A stretch of DNA of 64,000 nucleotides from Rhodamnia argentea. Lineage: Eukaryota > Streptophyta > Magnoliopsida > Myrtales > Myrtaceae. A program made the translations under genes and the position numbers. The stretch lies in assembly GCF_020921035.1 (NCBI RefSeq), contig NC_063150.1, positions 24,661,826-24,725,825 on the forward strand, read 5' to 3'. Below are positions 25,390 to 38,800 of the stretch, in pieces. Under the pieces are notes generated by a model. The model was not told the origin of the DNA. It ran no database searches and saw nothing but the letters and a program-made list of their open reading frames with translations. Numbering within the stretch: the stretch's first letter is position 1; each line of letters starts with the position of its first letter.

Positions 25390-25785
25390 ACTCAAAAGCA
25401 ACAAAATAATGACATATATAATCTCGTTTCAAAACTTTTAATTTATCTAACATAATCTTTGAACTTTAATAAGATATGCAATATCTTCCCTAAACTCTAA
25501 TTTATTTAATACAATTCCTAAACTTTTAGTACATATTTTATCTAGTCTTTGGACCATATTAAGTGATCAATATAATCTTTTCATTAATTAAAATCTAAAG
25601 ATAAATATTGAACATCTCGATGTAGCCTAGGGATTAGATTGAACATATATAAAAAGATTAAGAGGTCATATTAAACAAGTCAAAAATTTTAGAAGCGACA
25701 TTGAACATATATTAAAAGTTTAGAGATTATATTGAACAAATTAAAAGTTCAAAGCTGACATTACATATTGGACCAAACTTCTTAA
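25390..25785. mobile_element. Short foldback element just upstream of the helicase gene
   Basis: AT-rich inverted repeat without GC core. The left half has 'CTTTTAATTTATCTAACATA', 'ATCTTTGAACTTTAAT' and 'CTAGTCTTTGG'; the right half has their diverged reverse complements. Each arm is made of repeating units of about 45 bases. It begins about 140 bases upstream of the helicase start codon, so it may overlap the promoter or leader. Confidence 0.65.
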
Positions 25786-26978
25786 ATCATTTATGGAATT
25801 ATCCCAAAAAATTCCGTCAAGTACCCGTGTTGAATGGATTGTTGGGCTTCAACAATATGTTTTTGCAAAATTGACGGTGATTAGCTTTTTGAACACAAGC
25901 TTACGCATCCTAATCCTCCCTCGATCCCTACGTTATAAAGCTTTCCACTTCTTTTTATTTCACGTTGAACTTCAGTTATAGCAGCCGGACAACTACGACT
26001 TTGTGCTCATGGGTGAGAAACCGGACAGGTTTAATTAGGAAGTCGAACCAAATCGGCTTTGTTCGGCCGGTTGCAAGCCGGTTCACAAAGGGAGGACCGG
26101 TTCGACTCCGAGTAACGAATTTGAGAATCGGTCTTGATCAATTCAGTTCCCAACTCTTGGGGAGAAGTGGTTTTGAGCTGACTTCGAGGATGGTTGTCGG
26201 GTTGAACCGATTCAAAACATAACCCTAACAGTCTCTTAATTGAGAACTTTTGCATTGCTAGAATTAACGAGGTTTAGCATTATGGCAAAAGAGATGTCAT
26301 TATGGTGGTCTAAATCTAATTGAGAACTCTCACAAAAATAAAACGAGTAATTTAGTACGTTTTCCCTCGTATTAGGAATTTGATCGATGATATTGGTTAT
26401 CTTCATTTGATTTTAATCTCATGGCTATAAATACACCTCTCTCACTTTTGTTTTTGTCGTAAGACAGATCTTTGAAAAATGAAGAAGCTTTCTTTAGAAT
26501 TGTTCAAGTTTCCTGGCGTTCAAAGTGACTAGTGAGGTTATTGATGGGAAGACATTTACATAATCCACCGTTCAATAGCCTACATCGAAACAGCTCCAAT
26601 TCTCTTGCTTTAATGTTCAAAATTCCCCTAAGTGAAACTTCAAAAATGGACCAAAGAAGAACCAATGAAGTTAGTTCCCAAACGAGTTCCACTTCCATGA
26701 AACTGTGCTATAATATGGTAAGTAGAGTTCATCCAAAAGTTCACTTGAAAAAGCATACAGTTCATCAAAAAGGTAAAAACGAACCGCGCCCTAGCTCTTT
26801 CCCGGAATCAATATGTAAGGTAATGCAAAATCATGCCAAGCTCACTCTACCGATATCTTATACTTGTCCGGTTCGCTTAAGTTATCTGCCTTCCCAGTTG
26901 ATAAATAGCACAGTGGCCCAAAGGTTTGGATGGGGAGGGACCGGAGCTCCAGCTTCATATCCCACCACTGGGTTCCGC
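25786..26978. other. Intergenic DNA between helicase and ECR1
   Basis: From 25960 to 26220 the sequence is dense in CCGGTT/AACCGG motifs of a repeat-like kind. A TATAAATA sequence lies near 26427 on the + strand, but the downstream ATG frame ends after 17 codons. A 208-codon + strand ORF (26532-27158) runs antisense into the last ECR1 exon and is not supported. Part of this region is probably the ECR1 3' untranslated region. Confidence 0.45.
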
Positions 26979-29900
26979 CTAGGTCCAATAGGAAGGGTCG
27001 AGCATTGGGAAGTTGAAGCTAGGCGACTCCGCCAGCCATGTCAATGTATCAACTCCCTTGAACACAACACGCAATTTCCTCAGACTCGACACTTTCTTAT
27101 CATCCTTGCACGACATGCCAGTCACGTGGATAACATCTCTCGGAACTTTACCCATTAAATCAAATAACAGCTGGTCTAAGTTTGACCTAGTCATCTCTTC
27201 CAGCACTGGAGGTGCCTGCATGTATAGATTCTTCCCTCTATGCGTGACGCTTGCTTTTGATAGAAGCAGCTTTGGGTGCTCTTCGAGCATGTTGATGAAC
27301 TGTGATGTACAAAATGAAAAGAGATAACGAGTAATCAGATAACTGCAAGAACTATCCAAGTGTTTAGAAATGCGTGAACAAGATAAGAACCTCTAGCCAG
27401 CATTCCCCTCAATTTGTCGCTAGTAATAAATAGAGCTCAAGAACAAGAAAGCACCTTTTTTAGGGTCACTGAAACGTCCAACTCAATAAGAACACCAGGA
27501 CCACAGACAGGGCAATCCTTATCCCTCACGAACTCAGTCACTTTAATGTGAAGTCCTTCCACACCATTGTATCTGAAATTCGAAAATATCAATAAACTTG
27601 CACCTCAAAGTCTGCCTACTTAAAAGAACCAAATTGAGATTCCCACGCATTTTCAAGCTAGCAACTGGACAAAACAAGTGGAACTTGCAAGTTTTCGCTC
27701 ATGAGTATGGATACATACAGATAGCAGATGATCAAATTCATCTACTCTAGTACTGATCTTCAGAAGTACTGATCAGTACCAGAAGCGGGATATGATGACA
27801 GGCTGGGAGAGACAAAAGTAAACACTAAGGGATCTCATAAAAAAAAAATGGCAAGTTTATACACGTCTAAGAAATAGCAAGTAAACAATTTGGCATCACA
27901 AGTTTATGACTCGGATGCACTCCATTTAACCTCAAGCTTAAAGACTCCATAACGGAGAGCCTCTAATTGAGTTGCAACATGTCAACTGATAATTTATGGA
28001 AAGCTTGGATCCTAAGCGATGGAGGTCACACTAAGAGGCTTGAGAGCCACTGAGAGAAGAAACACAAAAGACAACAGAATCTATATATTACATCCAAATG
28101 TTGCACCCGCAGTCGAATGCTCTGATAGAGAGCTGTTTGTAGAACGAACTACTTGAAACCTATCCCCAAGCCAGCAAGTCATTTTAAGAGCCCAAGAAAG
28201 CTAGCGAGAGTACACTTTTCTAGACATCTGTCCAAGAACCGACAGACGCAGATGTCAGAAAACACAAAATAAGAGATTCAACGTAAGATATGGAACACTG
28301 ACAGAAACAGATATTTAACCAAAAACATCTTACACTCAATCAAGAAAGTGTGATTGTAAGGAACTAGCAAAGCAATGTAAAATGATTCTGGAGAGACCAT
28401 AACCAGAGGGGATTTTGAAGAATTGCTTTTGATGAAGAATAGAAAGATCGTTACTGCAGCAACAAAAAATGCAGGCTGCCCGCTCCAATAGCCACCCATT
28501 TAGGCATGTGAAAGTAAAACATGTGTCCTATCTCCATAAAAGGGTCACACTAGATAATAAGAGAAGAATACAGGAAGCAAATTGGTTAGCCGTACTTGGC
28601 ATATTCTCGAAGAATAAAAACACTGTCAGGAATTTAAAGCAGGCCAAGATGAATACAAGAAAGCCTTTCAGTCACTTATAGTACATAACATTAAAAGAAC
28701 CCCACAAAGTGCTGCAGGGTGAACTGCAACCACTTGAAACAAGAACAAGATGCTCTCCACATCCAAGATATACAGGAAACAAAAAAGAATTATACAATGA
28801 AGCACATGAGAACTGTAAAAGGCAAGGTATGACGCACGTTAAGTAGTTGGATAAAGTTTTGCTGCATCCAGATGCAATCTTCAAAGTTTCCAGAGCACAT
28901 GCAGCTGATATGATTGCATTAGTTGAAGCTATAGCTGGTATGATATTTTTCACAACTCCCTGGATAGAAACAATAAAAATGAGCTTTTCTTGAAATAGTA
29001 TAGTTAGTATAAATCACATGATAGATGAAGCAAAACAAGTTCACCCGTAATTTTACAAGTTGGCATTAAAAATAGGACAGCAAATCAGTAGGGTTTACAG
29101 CATGACCTGGGGAATTTAATATTCTTTACTAATTCACCAAATAATCAAAGCGTAGAGAACAACTCCAGTATTAGGATGAAGCACAAAATCATGAAAAGTT
29201 AACTCACAATACTTAGAATTTTTTTCCCCACTTCTAAGAAAAAAGCTTCCTTAAGATTTTTAACACAATGACAACAGGAAAGCAGATTGTAAAGCTCAGT
29301 AACATGCAAAAAAAGAAAAGGCAATTGACAACAATAGGAGAACTAATGTACCTGAGTGAGGGAATAAGTCACTCCTGGAATTCCAAAAAGCTCTGCTCTT
29401 TTGACAGCCTACAGGTCGAGTTTAAAAAAGTGAGAGTCCAATAAGGATATTACTTTCTGGATAAATCACCAAACAATTTTATTGCTATGCAATAACCTCT
29501 GAATAAACCCACTGCATATGCTCTGGTTCATCAGGATCAAATGACTTTCCACTGTGGACCTACAGGTGAAAATCCAACACAAATGACAGAAATAAGATAA
29601 AGTGCTTACATTATAACAGATCAAATGATGAACGAATTGGACAGCTAACAAAGTTAGCTTATCACCTCATCCCATTTTATTAGATGTGCATATTCAATAC
29701 AATGAGCAGCAGTCCTCGGGGTTTCTGCAAGAGTACAGAGAGGAAACTTCACTTGTGGAGGGAAAAGCCAGATGGTACACTCGAAGCATGGTGTGACCCC
29801 AGGTTTTATAACTCTTGCATGCCCCTTAAATCCTTCCGTCCCACCATCCACCATGGGTTTCATCGTTTCTTCCCTTGGATTGTCATCAGAATCGTATTCT

Positions 29901-31384
29901 GGAATCTCCTTCGACAACAGTGAAGCCCAATCAGATTGTGAGGTAGGTCGGCAAAAGCTCCTACTTCTAGAATTCATCAGAGAGCATTAATTGCCTAAAC
30001 TAGTTATGAGTCAGAATGTAGCTACTGTTAGATGTTTAAAGATCAATAAGGACCACATTCAGTAAATTGAAATTAAAGCTGGACTGTTGAGCCAAAGCAG
30101 AAACTTAAATGACAAGTACAACCAATATGAATATACTTACAATCAGCCTGATCTCTTTTACTTATAATGGTTACTGATATGTAGCCCCAAAAAAAAAAAA
30201 AATCTCTGAAAGTCTCCACCACGAACTTTTGGGGCTCCATCAACCTTTTGGAAGTATTCACTTGCATTAAGCGGCATACAAAATTTCAAAAAGAAATTCT
30301 TGCAAAAGCATGTGAAGTTATTGTGCTTTCTGAAACACCTCAAATTACTTTTGGACAAAGAATTCAGATCCTGAGTCTGAGTACTGTCATTTCCAATCTA
30401 ATTTTGAATAAGCATACGCAAAAAGCTTGACTACACAAATGTTGAAGCGCTAAAATTGAGGAACCTGTACAGCAAGTATGCTACAGCAGAGCAAAAACAT
30501 TCAAGTACAAAAAACCCATTCACATCCGTCAACTTGATCTAATTACACCACAAACCCTGTAAGTTTATTAAGAATCACAAACCAGAGATTTGATACCAAA
30601 ATGGTGGTTAAAACGTGATTTCGACATTTATAAATTGGAGGGATCGTGGATACGCACCTAGAAAGCTACAAGCAACGGCATTTATGTAGCTCCGAGCCTC
30701 AATCGAGTCAAGACCAAGGACAATTATATTGAAATCACTGTAGAAATCAAGCTCCTTATCCTCAATCCTGCAGAAATGTGGCACGATGTTCACTCCACTG
30801 ACTCTTTCCATGACTCTCTTAGCCGCCACTTCGGCCTTCGGCTTCCCAACATCCTCCAGCCTATGAACATACCCAAAAAGAAAATCCACTATCAAGTCAC
30901 TTCTTTCTCACAACTCAAGCACAAAATACACCATTCGAAGGCAGATCAAACCCTGTCGCAAGGACGATTTCAAAAAGGAACAAAAAGGAAAAAAAAAAAT
31001 TCAAACACCTGAACAAGAATTGGCGATTGAGATTAGTGACCTCGATTCGGTCCATATCGATGACGTCCAGATTCTTGAAACCCGACAGAGCCAAGTCCTT
31101 CAACAACTCGCAACCCAACCCGCCTGCTCCTACCACCAGCACTCGCGCGTATTCTCGGAGATCGTCCCTCAGCTGCGAAACCCACGAGAAGTTATAAACT
31201 TGAAAACACGCATCGACACAAAAAAAGAAAAAGAAAAAAAGAGCCTGTTCAAATGACAACCGAAGGTGAACGAGGACTGTACCTCGGCCCCAGGTTCGAA
31301 GTTGGGTGCGACGAGGTTGCCGGGTCGGAGGAGAAGTTTGTCGAGGTCTCTCGACCTGCTGGCCTGGAGAGCAGAGCCCGCCAT
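26979..31384 (-). CDS. ECR1: NEDD8(RUB)-activating enzyme E1 catalytic subunit (ECR1/UBA3)
   Basis: Nine exons: 31384-31283, 31172-31009, 30860-30658, 29898-29666, 29559-29497, 29408-29352, 28959-28838, 27572-27455, 27299-26979; 460 codons plus stop. With AXR1 this subunit adenylates NEDD8/RUB and passes it to the E2 RCE1, driving cullin neddylation. Visible features: nucleotide-binding GAGGLG (residues 49-54), [17 protein letters not shown] at the adenylation site, catalytic cysteine C211 in [10 protein letters not shown], zinc-type cysteine pairs C194/C197 and C335/C338 (CPVCG), and the C-terminal ubiquitin-fold domain (about 355-440). All introns are GT-AG. Odd point: after residue 438 the expected short acidic/glycine tail is in another frame, so the last 22 residues are unlike the family (see findings). 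Length is otherwise normal for ECR1 (about 450 residues). Confidence 0.93.
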
Positions 31385-31597
31385 TTCCTCGGAAGCTCCA
31401 AGCTCCCTTCAGGTGAAGAGGATGAGAAGGAGTTTGGGTCCTTTTGAGTGTAGCTAGTCGTAGTGAAGCGTAGCTTTCAGTTTACGCTTTGGCGTAACAA
31501 GCTCTTGATTTTGCTGTGCGTCTCAGCGCTGTATCTCCCAAATGCAGACAGAGAAGCTGACTAGTTGAGGCCCAAGCCCACTCCTAAATGAAATGTT

Positions 31598-32062
31598 GGG
31601 AAAATTTCAAATAAAAGTAGAAAGTGCCCTCGTTTCAACAAATTTTTTTTTTTATCAAAAATACTTTCTTCACTTATTTTTTTATCTTTGTTGTGGCCGG
31701 CGAGAGTAGCCTCGGCCTCGCCTAGGCCCTCGGCGGCCACAGGCATCCCTTGCTTGGGGGAGGCAACCCTCGTCCTATCCGGGCATGGCCGCCCTCGCCA
31801 CGCCCGGGCATGGGTCCTCGCTTGTGGTTGTCGAGGGCAGCCTTGCCCAATCCTCATCAGTAGCCGATCATTGTTTGAGATCAACCACCAGTGAATAGAA
31901 AGGAAAAATAAAAAGAAGAAAAAATTAAATAATGAAAATGCCATTGATTTAGCCATTCTTTAAAATAATAAGGACGCCTTGAACCCTTATTTGAAATAAT
32001 GTCTACTTCAAATCATTATTTGAGAAAATGAGGGTACTTCATGCCCTTATTTGAAATTTTCC
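31598..32062. mobile_element. Foldback element with GC-rich core, upstream of ECR1
   Basis: Ends pair as GGGAAAATTTCAAATAA (left) and TTATTTGAAATTTTCC (right), with further inverted 'GCCCTCGTTT' / 'ATGAGGGTA'-type blocks. The core at about 31690-31870 is GC-rich ('GCCTCGGCCTCGCC', 'GACAACC..'). A 9-base target duplication is at best 6 of 9, so the insertion would be old. It begins about 210 bases upstream of the ECR1 start codon. Arm wording is closely related to the element at 54767-55994. Confidence 0.7.
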
Positions 32063-33092
32063 TAAAATATATACTAAACTAAATCTGAATCATTGAAGGT
32101 GGCGAGTTCTACAAATTGAATTTAGCATACATGTCACATAAATTGAATACTTAATCCGCTCAAGAGACTGGCTCGGTTAAAGTCTTCCCTTTGATGCCTG
32201 TGGTTGCAAAGTACCAAGGAAATGGAAGTAACACACGTAGTAAAACATCCATAGCCTTCACTTGCCTCCAGCATTAGATTTAGCTGTCATGCACACAGAA
32301 AATGACAATAAGCATGAGGGAATAGAACAGAGTTGATCATATCTACATCTGGTAGATAGATCGACAGAGACCCTGCAATGCTTGTCAGCAAGAGATGCTT
32401 CACTTTTACTGCTTCATTTAGTCGCTTTTGTTTCCCAACCGGGTCAGTCTCCTGACTCATGATGAGTCGTAATCCTTTCCTTTTCTCTTTCTATTATCTT
32501 TGGTTTTGCCCCCTTGGGTAACACTTGACTCCCCTCTTTCCTTCCACATAACCGCTGACTCTAATTCGCAGTACTTATGCAGCCGACTCCCTTCAAACAC
32601 TAATCTCGCATCTGATCCGCACACCGGATCAACTGTATACTTATTGATGCATTGGAAATTAAGCGGTCCTTATTTGAATATAAGGTAGAGAGGACTGACA
32701 AAAAGTTCCTAGTCACAATTTGTGAAACAAACATCGCTTATTTCGTGTCTGTGATTGCTACAACACCCTAGAGCCTGTAACCAATTTTCGCAAGGACTTC
32801 CCAGAGCAGCCCCCTCTGAAAGCGAGCTGGTTTTTCGCTTTGTGTACCCTGTACAATTAAATTCCAGGTTCCCCGCCATCACTAATCCTAGGATTCTAAC
32901 AAAAATGTCCTCCATCTGAGTAAACTCAACAGACTTGAACACATGCTCTTAAACCTTCCTCATGAGCCTGATCATCACTTTTGTTGTTTTTGATTCTTGA
33001 AGCAGTCATCGCAGTCCATCTTCAGCGCCTTACTTTCATATACTTATGTGAGGTTGATTTACTTGTGAACTCACAACTCGAGCTTTCTTGCA
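32063..33092. other. Intergenic DNA; includes probable 3' untranslated region of TBL gene
   Basis: No conserved protein seen. A 77-codon - strand ORF (32709-32942) has an unrecognised cysteine-containing C-terminus and could be chance. The part nearest 33092 is the probable 3' untranslated region of the TBL gene. Confidence 0.45.
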
Positions 33093-35885
33093 TCATTTTG
33101 GTGCCACATGTACCGGTGACTTTGATAATTGAGAACTTTCATGCTTTAAGTATAGTGCAAACAGGAGCTCGTTCCATGAGTCTGGCACTCCGGGCAGGCA
33201 CCAATGGCTGCAATCCTGCCGGCGAATAGACGCGGGGCCCATGTGAGGGCTGAGGTAGTACAAGGAGGAGTGCCCGTCCTTCCTTCGCGAAGACATGTGT
33301 GTTATGTTCAGTATGTTCACTTCGATGGGCTCTGATGTGTTTGAGTGAACTGCCAACGTATCGGTGATGATCTTGTATTGCAGCCAGTTTTCCGATGGCA
33401 CGAGTGAGGAGCCCAGCTCAGGCAATGTCTCCAAGTGACAGCTCCCGGTCCTCCAATCACCTCCTCTGCAGCATTTTCAATATCATGAGCAGTCGATCCC
33501 CGTGGTTAAGGAATTTTGACTAGTAAGGGAGAACAATTATGCTACTTTTTTTATGTTACCCCTTAGAAAGTGGAATGTGCAAAGATGTCGAATGGCATAT
33601 CCATGGCAACATAACAGTCCAGCTATGACAACAATGGGCAGAGCTAAGAAGGAAAATGCATCAATGTTCTAAGGAACCACACTGCATCACAGGATTTCAT
33701 GTACACCAACAGTTATAAAAACTTTGCAAACCCGAAAGTAGCGCAGGGAGCAGGAATAAAAGCCGCTCTCCTGGTAATGATAGCGCTATGCCTGCTAGTT
33801 GAATACTTTATGCAACTGAAAGAAAACAGGAGATTATGACAGACGAGGCAAACCTGAAATGCACTGGAGAAAATGTCCGAAAGAAGATCCGAGTTTTGCT
33901 TGAATTCACTTCATTTCTTATCCAGTGCATGACAGTCTCTATTGCTCTCTGATATGCATGTTCTGCTCTCATTTCGACCTTCACCTCAGCTCCTTCTTGG
34001 AAATAACAACCGCTGAAGACAAAACATTGGGTATTAAGTACCACTAGAAAGAAAAGAGCTCCTTTTCACACTATACACGGACTTGTGTTCTATCAGACAA
34101 ACGTTAGTGCAGGCCCCCCGGAGACAATAATCCAACTTTCCTATAAAGAACTCACTTCTCTCTAGATTTTGACTTGGAAAATACAAACTCAGCATAAAGT
34201 AGGGTCGACTACGAGTACGTAGGCACATTACCACAAGGAGATGCAACCATCGAAGTGATTTTCTAAAGACATAAAGATCTACATTGTCAGCATATTTGAG
34301 GATCATTTAACAGCATACTATACTCTTTGGATATTTGTTGTGGGTGTGATTACTTTTTTTTGCTCAATTAAAAGGGTCCGGATCTGTTACAGCTCCAAAA
34401 CCTCAAAATGTCATCAAATTTACTAAGCTTTTTGACACAGGTACAGATCTTCACAGCTTTGCTTTAACTGGTTTATATTCGATTCTTCATTCCTCCACAG
34501 GCAAAATTCCGAGAGCAAGTTATAAAGTATAAACGAGAAAGAATTGCCATTACCCTCTGATGGTCTTCTCGTAATTCCACCAGTGCCCGGTGTTGAAGAT
34601 CAAGACATCGGCATCCTTCCACTTCCTAGATGTCCAGTCCATCTGATCCAATTTCAGAGTTGTTTTAATCTCTCCAGGAGATCCAACAGGTGGACGGCTT
34701 TGCAGTACCAGAAATGGAGCTCTATAGTACTCCACTGTGCAGTTGAACTCTCCGAACTTAAACACCAAGTAACCTTTGTGCTTCGTAATCGGCCTGCCAT
34801 TGACTTCGTAGATCGAGGCTTTGTCAGAGACTCCAGTAGAGAGCATGCATAAGAGAGACTCCCACTGGTTTCTTCCAATAGAGTCGCCGACAAAGACAAG
34901 CCGCTTGTTACGCAGTTTCTCAAGCATCAGTCTTGCATCAAATCTGTCATAGTTCAACAAGCTCAGCATGACATAGACTGAACACATAAGATTGGTGGAA
35001 ATAATAGTTGGCAATGCTATGTAGCCAACACTAAGTCGCCCAAATGCAAATTAAATCACCAGCAAGCTAGCCTGTCATCCATCCAGGTGAAAATAGGAGG
35101 GTTTCAGGTAGCAGCAATCCTGAGCTAGATTTTGTTAAATTTTGCATGAAAGCCCTTCATAGAACAATAGTTGCATTTGCCGATGAGGCGAAGGCAGATT
35201 TTTTGAAACAAGGACACAGTCAACATCGAACCATCTAACTTATTGATAATGCAGAATTGAAAAGCGATGGCCACATCAAAGCAATCATCAAGAACCGAAA
35301 CAGATCATGTTGCAAATACCAGCCAGTCACTTTCAGAGAGCTGTATAGCTAATGACTCGATTCGAACTGATCCTAATTTCTAACGCCAGACAGACCAAAA
35401 TAAACAAACCTGGGCAAGTTACACCCTCTGGGTTGCCATCTCCACTTGGTATAGAAATCATCAGGACGACCATTCTCAGAGCACCTGAACCCCTGATCCA
35501 AAAGCCTGCAATCTCTCGACCGATACAGTGGATAGCTATCATCCCAGACCCAATCACCCTCAAACACATCACACCCGTCACCCTCCTCCCAAAGGAAATC
35601 GACCCTCTCGACGTCATGAGAGCCGTTCAACTTCAAGTTCAGCCACACCAGGCTCTCCATCCGGGCAGGGTACCTAAAGAGCCCTCCCGCCACAGCCCCA
35701 TCATTGCCACGATCCCCATAATAGTAGCCAAACAAGAAGACGAAACAAACCGTCAAGAAAGAGAAGCCCAAGAGCCCCAGGGACTGGGCCACGAACTTCA
35801 AGTGCTTCAAGCCCCTGTGGTGCGGGAGAACCGGCATCCTCTCATGGCCTTGCTCCTGAAACGGGAGGGTCGTCTTGAGGAGCAT
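33093..35885 (-). CDS. Trichome birefringence-like (TBL) protein, putative cell-wall polysaccharide O-acetyltransferase
   Basis: Four exons: 35885-35410, 34943-34554, 34012-33854, 33465-33093; 465 codons plus stop, normal for the family. TBL proteins are Golgi type II membrane proteins, several of which O-acetylate xylan, mannan or other wall polymers. A short cytosolic tail is followed by one membrane segment (about residues 32-56). The PMR5N/TBL domain spans about 104-159 with [11 protein letters not shown] and [10 protein letters not shown]. The esterase-type GDS motif is at 178-180 ([19 protein letters not shown]), and the conserved DCSHWCLPG with the DxxH pair D426/H429 is near the C-terminus. 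All splice junctions are GT-AG and in frame. Overall similarity suggests the TBL10/TBL11 subgroup, but I cannot assign the exact orthologue or substrate. Confidence 0.92.
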
Positions 35886-38800
35886 TTCTGGGTTCTGGGT
35901 GTTTGCGGGAACTGATCAAGAGCGGATTTTTAAAACGAGTTGGGAGTTGGGTTGGGTAGAGAACAGGAGGGAAGTTTGGTGCGGAAGCAAAACAAAGCAT
36001 TCATGGCCTATAACGGTAAAGAAAGACGCCGTCCCCCCATTATTTTTTTCGGGCTCCATGTCCTACACTTTCTTCTTTGCTTGGTTGGTCAGTTATCTAC
36101 TGCGGCTAGAGATAGAGAGAGAAAGAAAGAGGGAGAGGAATGGGGTGTGAAGGAAGCAAAGAAGCATTTGTATGAGGATGGTGATGATGACGACGACGAT
36201 CGTGAACGGTCTGTTCTCCCTCCCCTGTTTCAGTTGACTCTTTTAGCAGGAGGAGGAGTTGAGTTTGGTAAGGCGCCATTAACGTGAATTGGATTCGTAT
36301 ACGGTTTCCTTCCTTTCGGTCCAGGAATGGGAAACGTGGATTTCGTTTTTTGCGGGTCGGGTTGACTCCGAGACAACGGCCCGGGCGTGGCTCATCCGGC
36401 CAGAGTCAACGGGGTAAATTGTCCAGCGGTTTAGAACAGACCTCTTCTGTTTTTTTTCCTCCTTTCTTTCTCTAGGACTAATAACAGAACTAGAATAATT
36501 GTATCATCCACAAAAAAAAAAATAATAATAAAGTAAGAGATCTAATAAATTAATTCAAGAATCATATGAGATGAGCACCAAGAAAAGAAAAGAAAAAAAA
36601 AAGTTATTCGGACACCTTGTAAGTACATGCATATCACTCCACAAAAGCCGTTTTCATTACCTATCGGCACGAAAACGGGATGCCGTCTCATTCATGCCTA
36701 AATGATTGAGAAATTTTTTTCGTTACGTATATTCGACCAAAAAGGAGAATCAACGACGTAGCTCCCGTTATATCTTAATTACGGACTCTCTACGTTTTAA
36801 GACACCCCTATAAGTATGTGCATATCACTCCACAAATGCCGTTTCCATTAAATACGTGCTGCCGTTTCACTGTCGCCTAAATGGTTGTGCAATCTTTTAC
36901 ATTATGTATATTCGACCAAATGGAGAATTGCTCCTGCTATCTCTTAACCGATTATTCCCTCGATGGGTTACAGCATTTACGGACTTTCTAAACACTATCG
37001 GGTATATGTTTTATGAGAGTAAATACGAATTTCACAACTCACTTTCTACGTTTTCGTCGCATCGATGTGGCACACATGCATTTTATATAAAAAATAAAAT
37101 AAAATTCCACACCACGTTTGCTTCAAGTATCCCTTGCACAATCACACGAAATAAAATACATCCGAACCATCCAGCTTTGATTACCATAAATTTTTCAATA
37201 ACATTCAAGTACCATATCTCTGAATATCAATAGAATTATTCGATTTTCATAGCTATCCTGCATAATAATGTCCGGGCCACCATCCAAGTGGCACGTAGCT
37301 GGGTCCCACTACGCGCTATCGTTGGTTCTAATTATTCACGCATTTACCGTCTTTAGGATGCACAATTCTATAGGATCGAATTATTGTACTAAGACTATAA
37401 ATAGTTAGTGGTTTGATGCCAAATAAAGATTGGTCATAAGATCAATATTGGAGAAATTTGGTGAAAATGCTCGCCAAGAAATTTATGTCGTGCCGTGTGT
37501 TAATTAAATATAATATAATACGACACTTTCTCGATGTTGAGTGGCAAGGCAATCAAAAGAGAGAGAAAAAAAAGGAACATTTTCAAGCACAATGTCCGCC
37601 CTTCCCTCTCTCATCGAGCCATCACCGGCCCAATCGGTTGAATCGGTAGGTGATCGAGATCGAGAGTGAGAGAGAGAGACGCGTCGTAGCATGACAAGCC
37701 GCCTTGAGGATAACTGAAGCAAACGGGGCGATGTATCACGCCGATTAGACCAAATCAAGAGCTCACACCATGAAGAAGACGAAGACCTGCCGTGCCAATA
37801 AACACATCACTCAAGCATCAGGATGGTGAAACCCTGCTGGAGCCGCAGACTGTTGGATACAAGAGGAATTCTACTTCAATGGACCAATTGGCAAGGAAAA
37901 AAAATGGGGAGGAGGCGGCTTAAACTGGGGAGAACAACATATGTGATTCTGACATCATTTCATGTCCTTTTCATGCATTCGATCCTCGCACTTGACCACA
38001 CAGGAAGTTGCAAATCATGTAGGAAGCGACGGCGAGAGCGAAGGTGCTGCATGCACTATATGGAAATGCGCCGAAGACAGAGGACTCGGTTTTTCATCAT
38101 TCGCACGCTAGACTTGACCGAAGGAGAATAGTTACAGGTCATCTAGTGCTTTGACCCCCAAGCAATCAGCTTAAACATCTGATTAGCTCACAGTTCATAG
38201 GAGTTCAAATAAAAGAGAGGAGAGGGGTGCATTCGCTCACATTCAGGGAAGAAAAGAACAAGAAATGCTTTCGGATGATACCCTGCCAACCGAACCGCCA
38301 TTTCGTGGTAGCAAAACTAGAGACGTTTTGAACAGCCTCAGAGAGAGATGTGAGCAAAGCATCAAGGTGCGTGTGCTGAGCTGCTAATTACATCCACCGC
38401 CGTACTACACAACCTTCTTTCGACAGTAAAATCGCACCTTGACTTGCCCTGTAATCACACTTGCGAGGAAACCATCCTGTCCCAGTCCCAGTCCCGTGCC
38501 GAGAAGTTCAGACTTCAACAGACTAATGGAAAATTCGAAAGTCGACACACTTCAGCTGGCATCTTATTTCTAACATATCCCTTTCTTTCCAGACCAAAAA
38601 AAGCCGCTGGCAGAAGATCGTTTAACAGCAAAGAGCATTTAAGCGAAAGAAATGAGTATACAAGCAGCGCAAATCACTAGACAAGCGAGATACCTCCAGC
38701 GTCTGCTTACAGAACCATCATATCCTCACTGATGGATCTACAAGACAAACTTCATCAATACAAAAGCAGCCCTTCACAAGCAAAGAAGCTCTACCTCAAG

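Noticed and set aside
26532..27158. A 208-codon + strand ORF
   Set aside because: It runs antisense through the last exon of ECR1, has no known motif, and its open length is explained by the codon bias of the opposite strand.
36856..37233. A 125-codon + strand ORF
   Set aside because: It overlaps the diverged tandem repeat and has the composition of AT-rich noncoding DNA.
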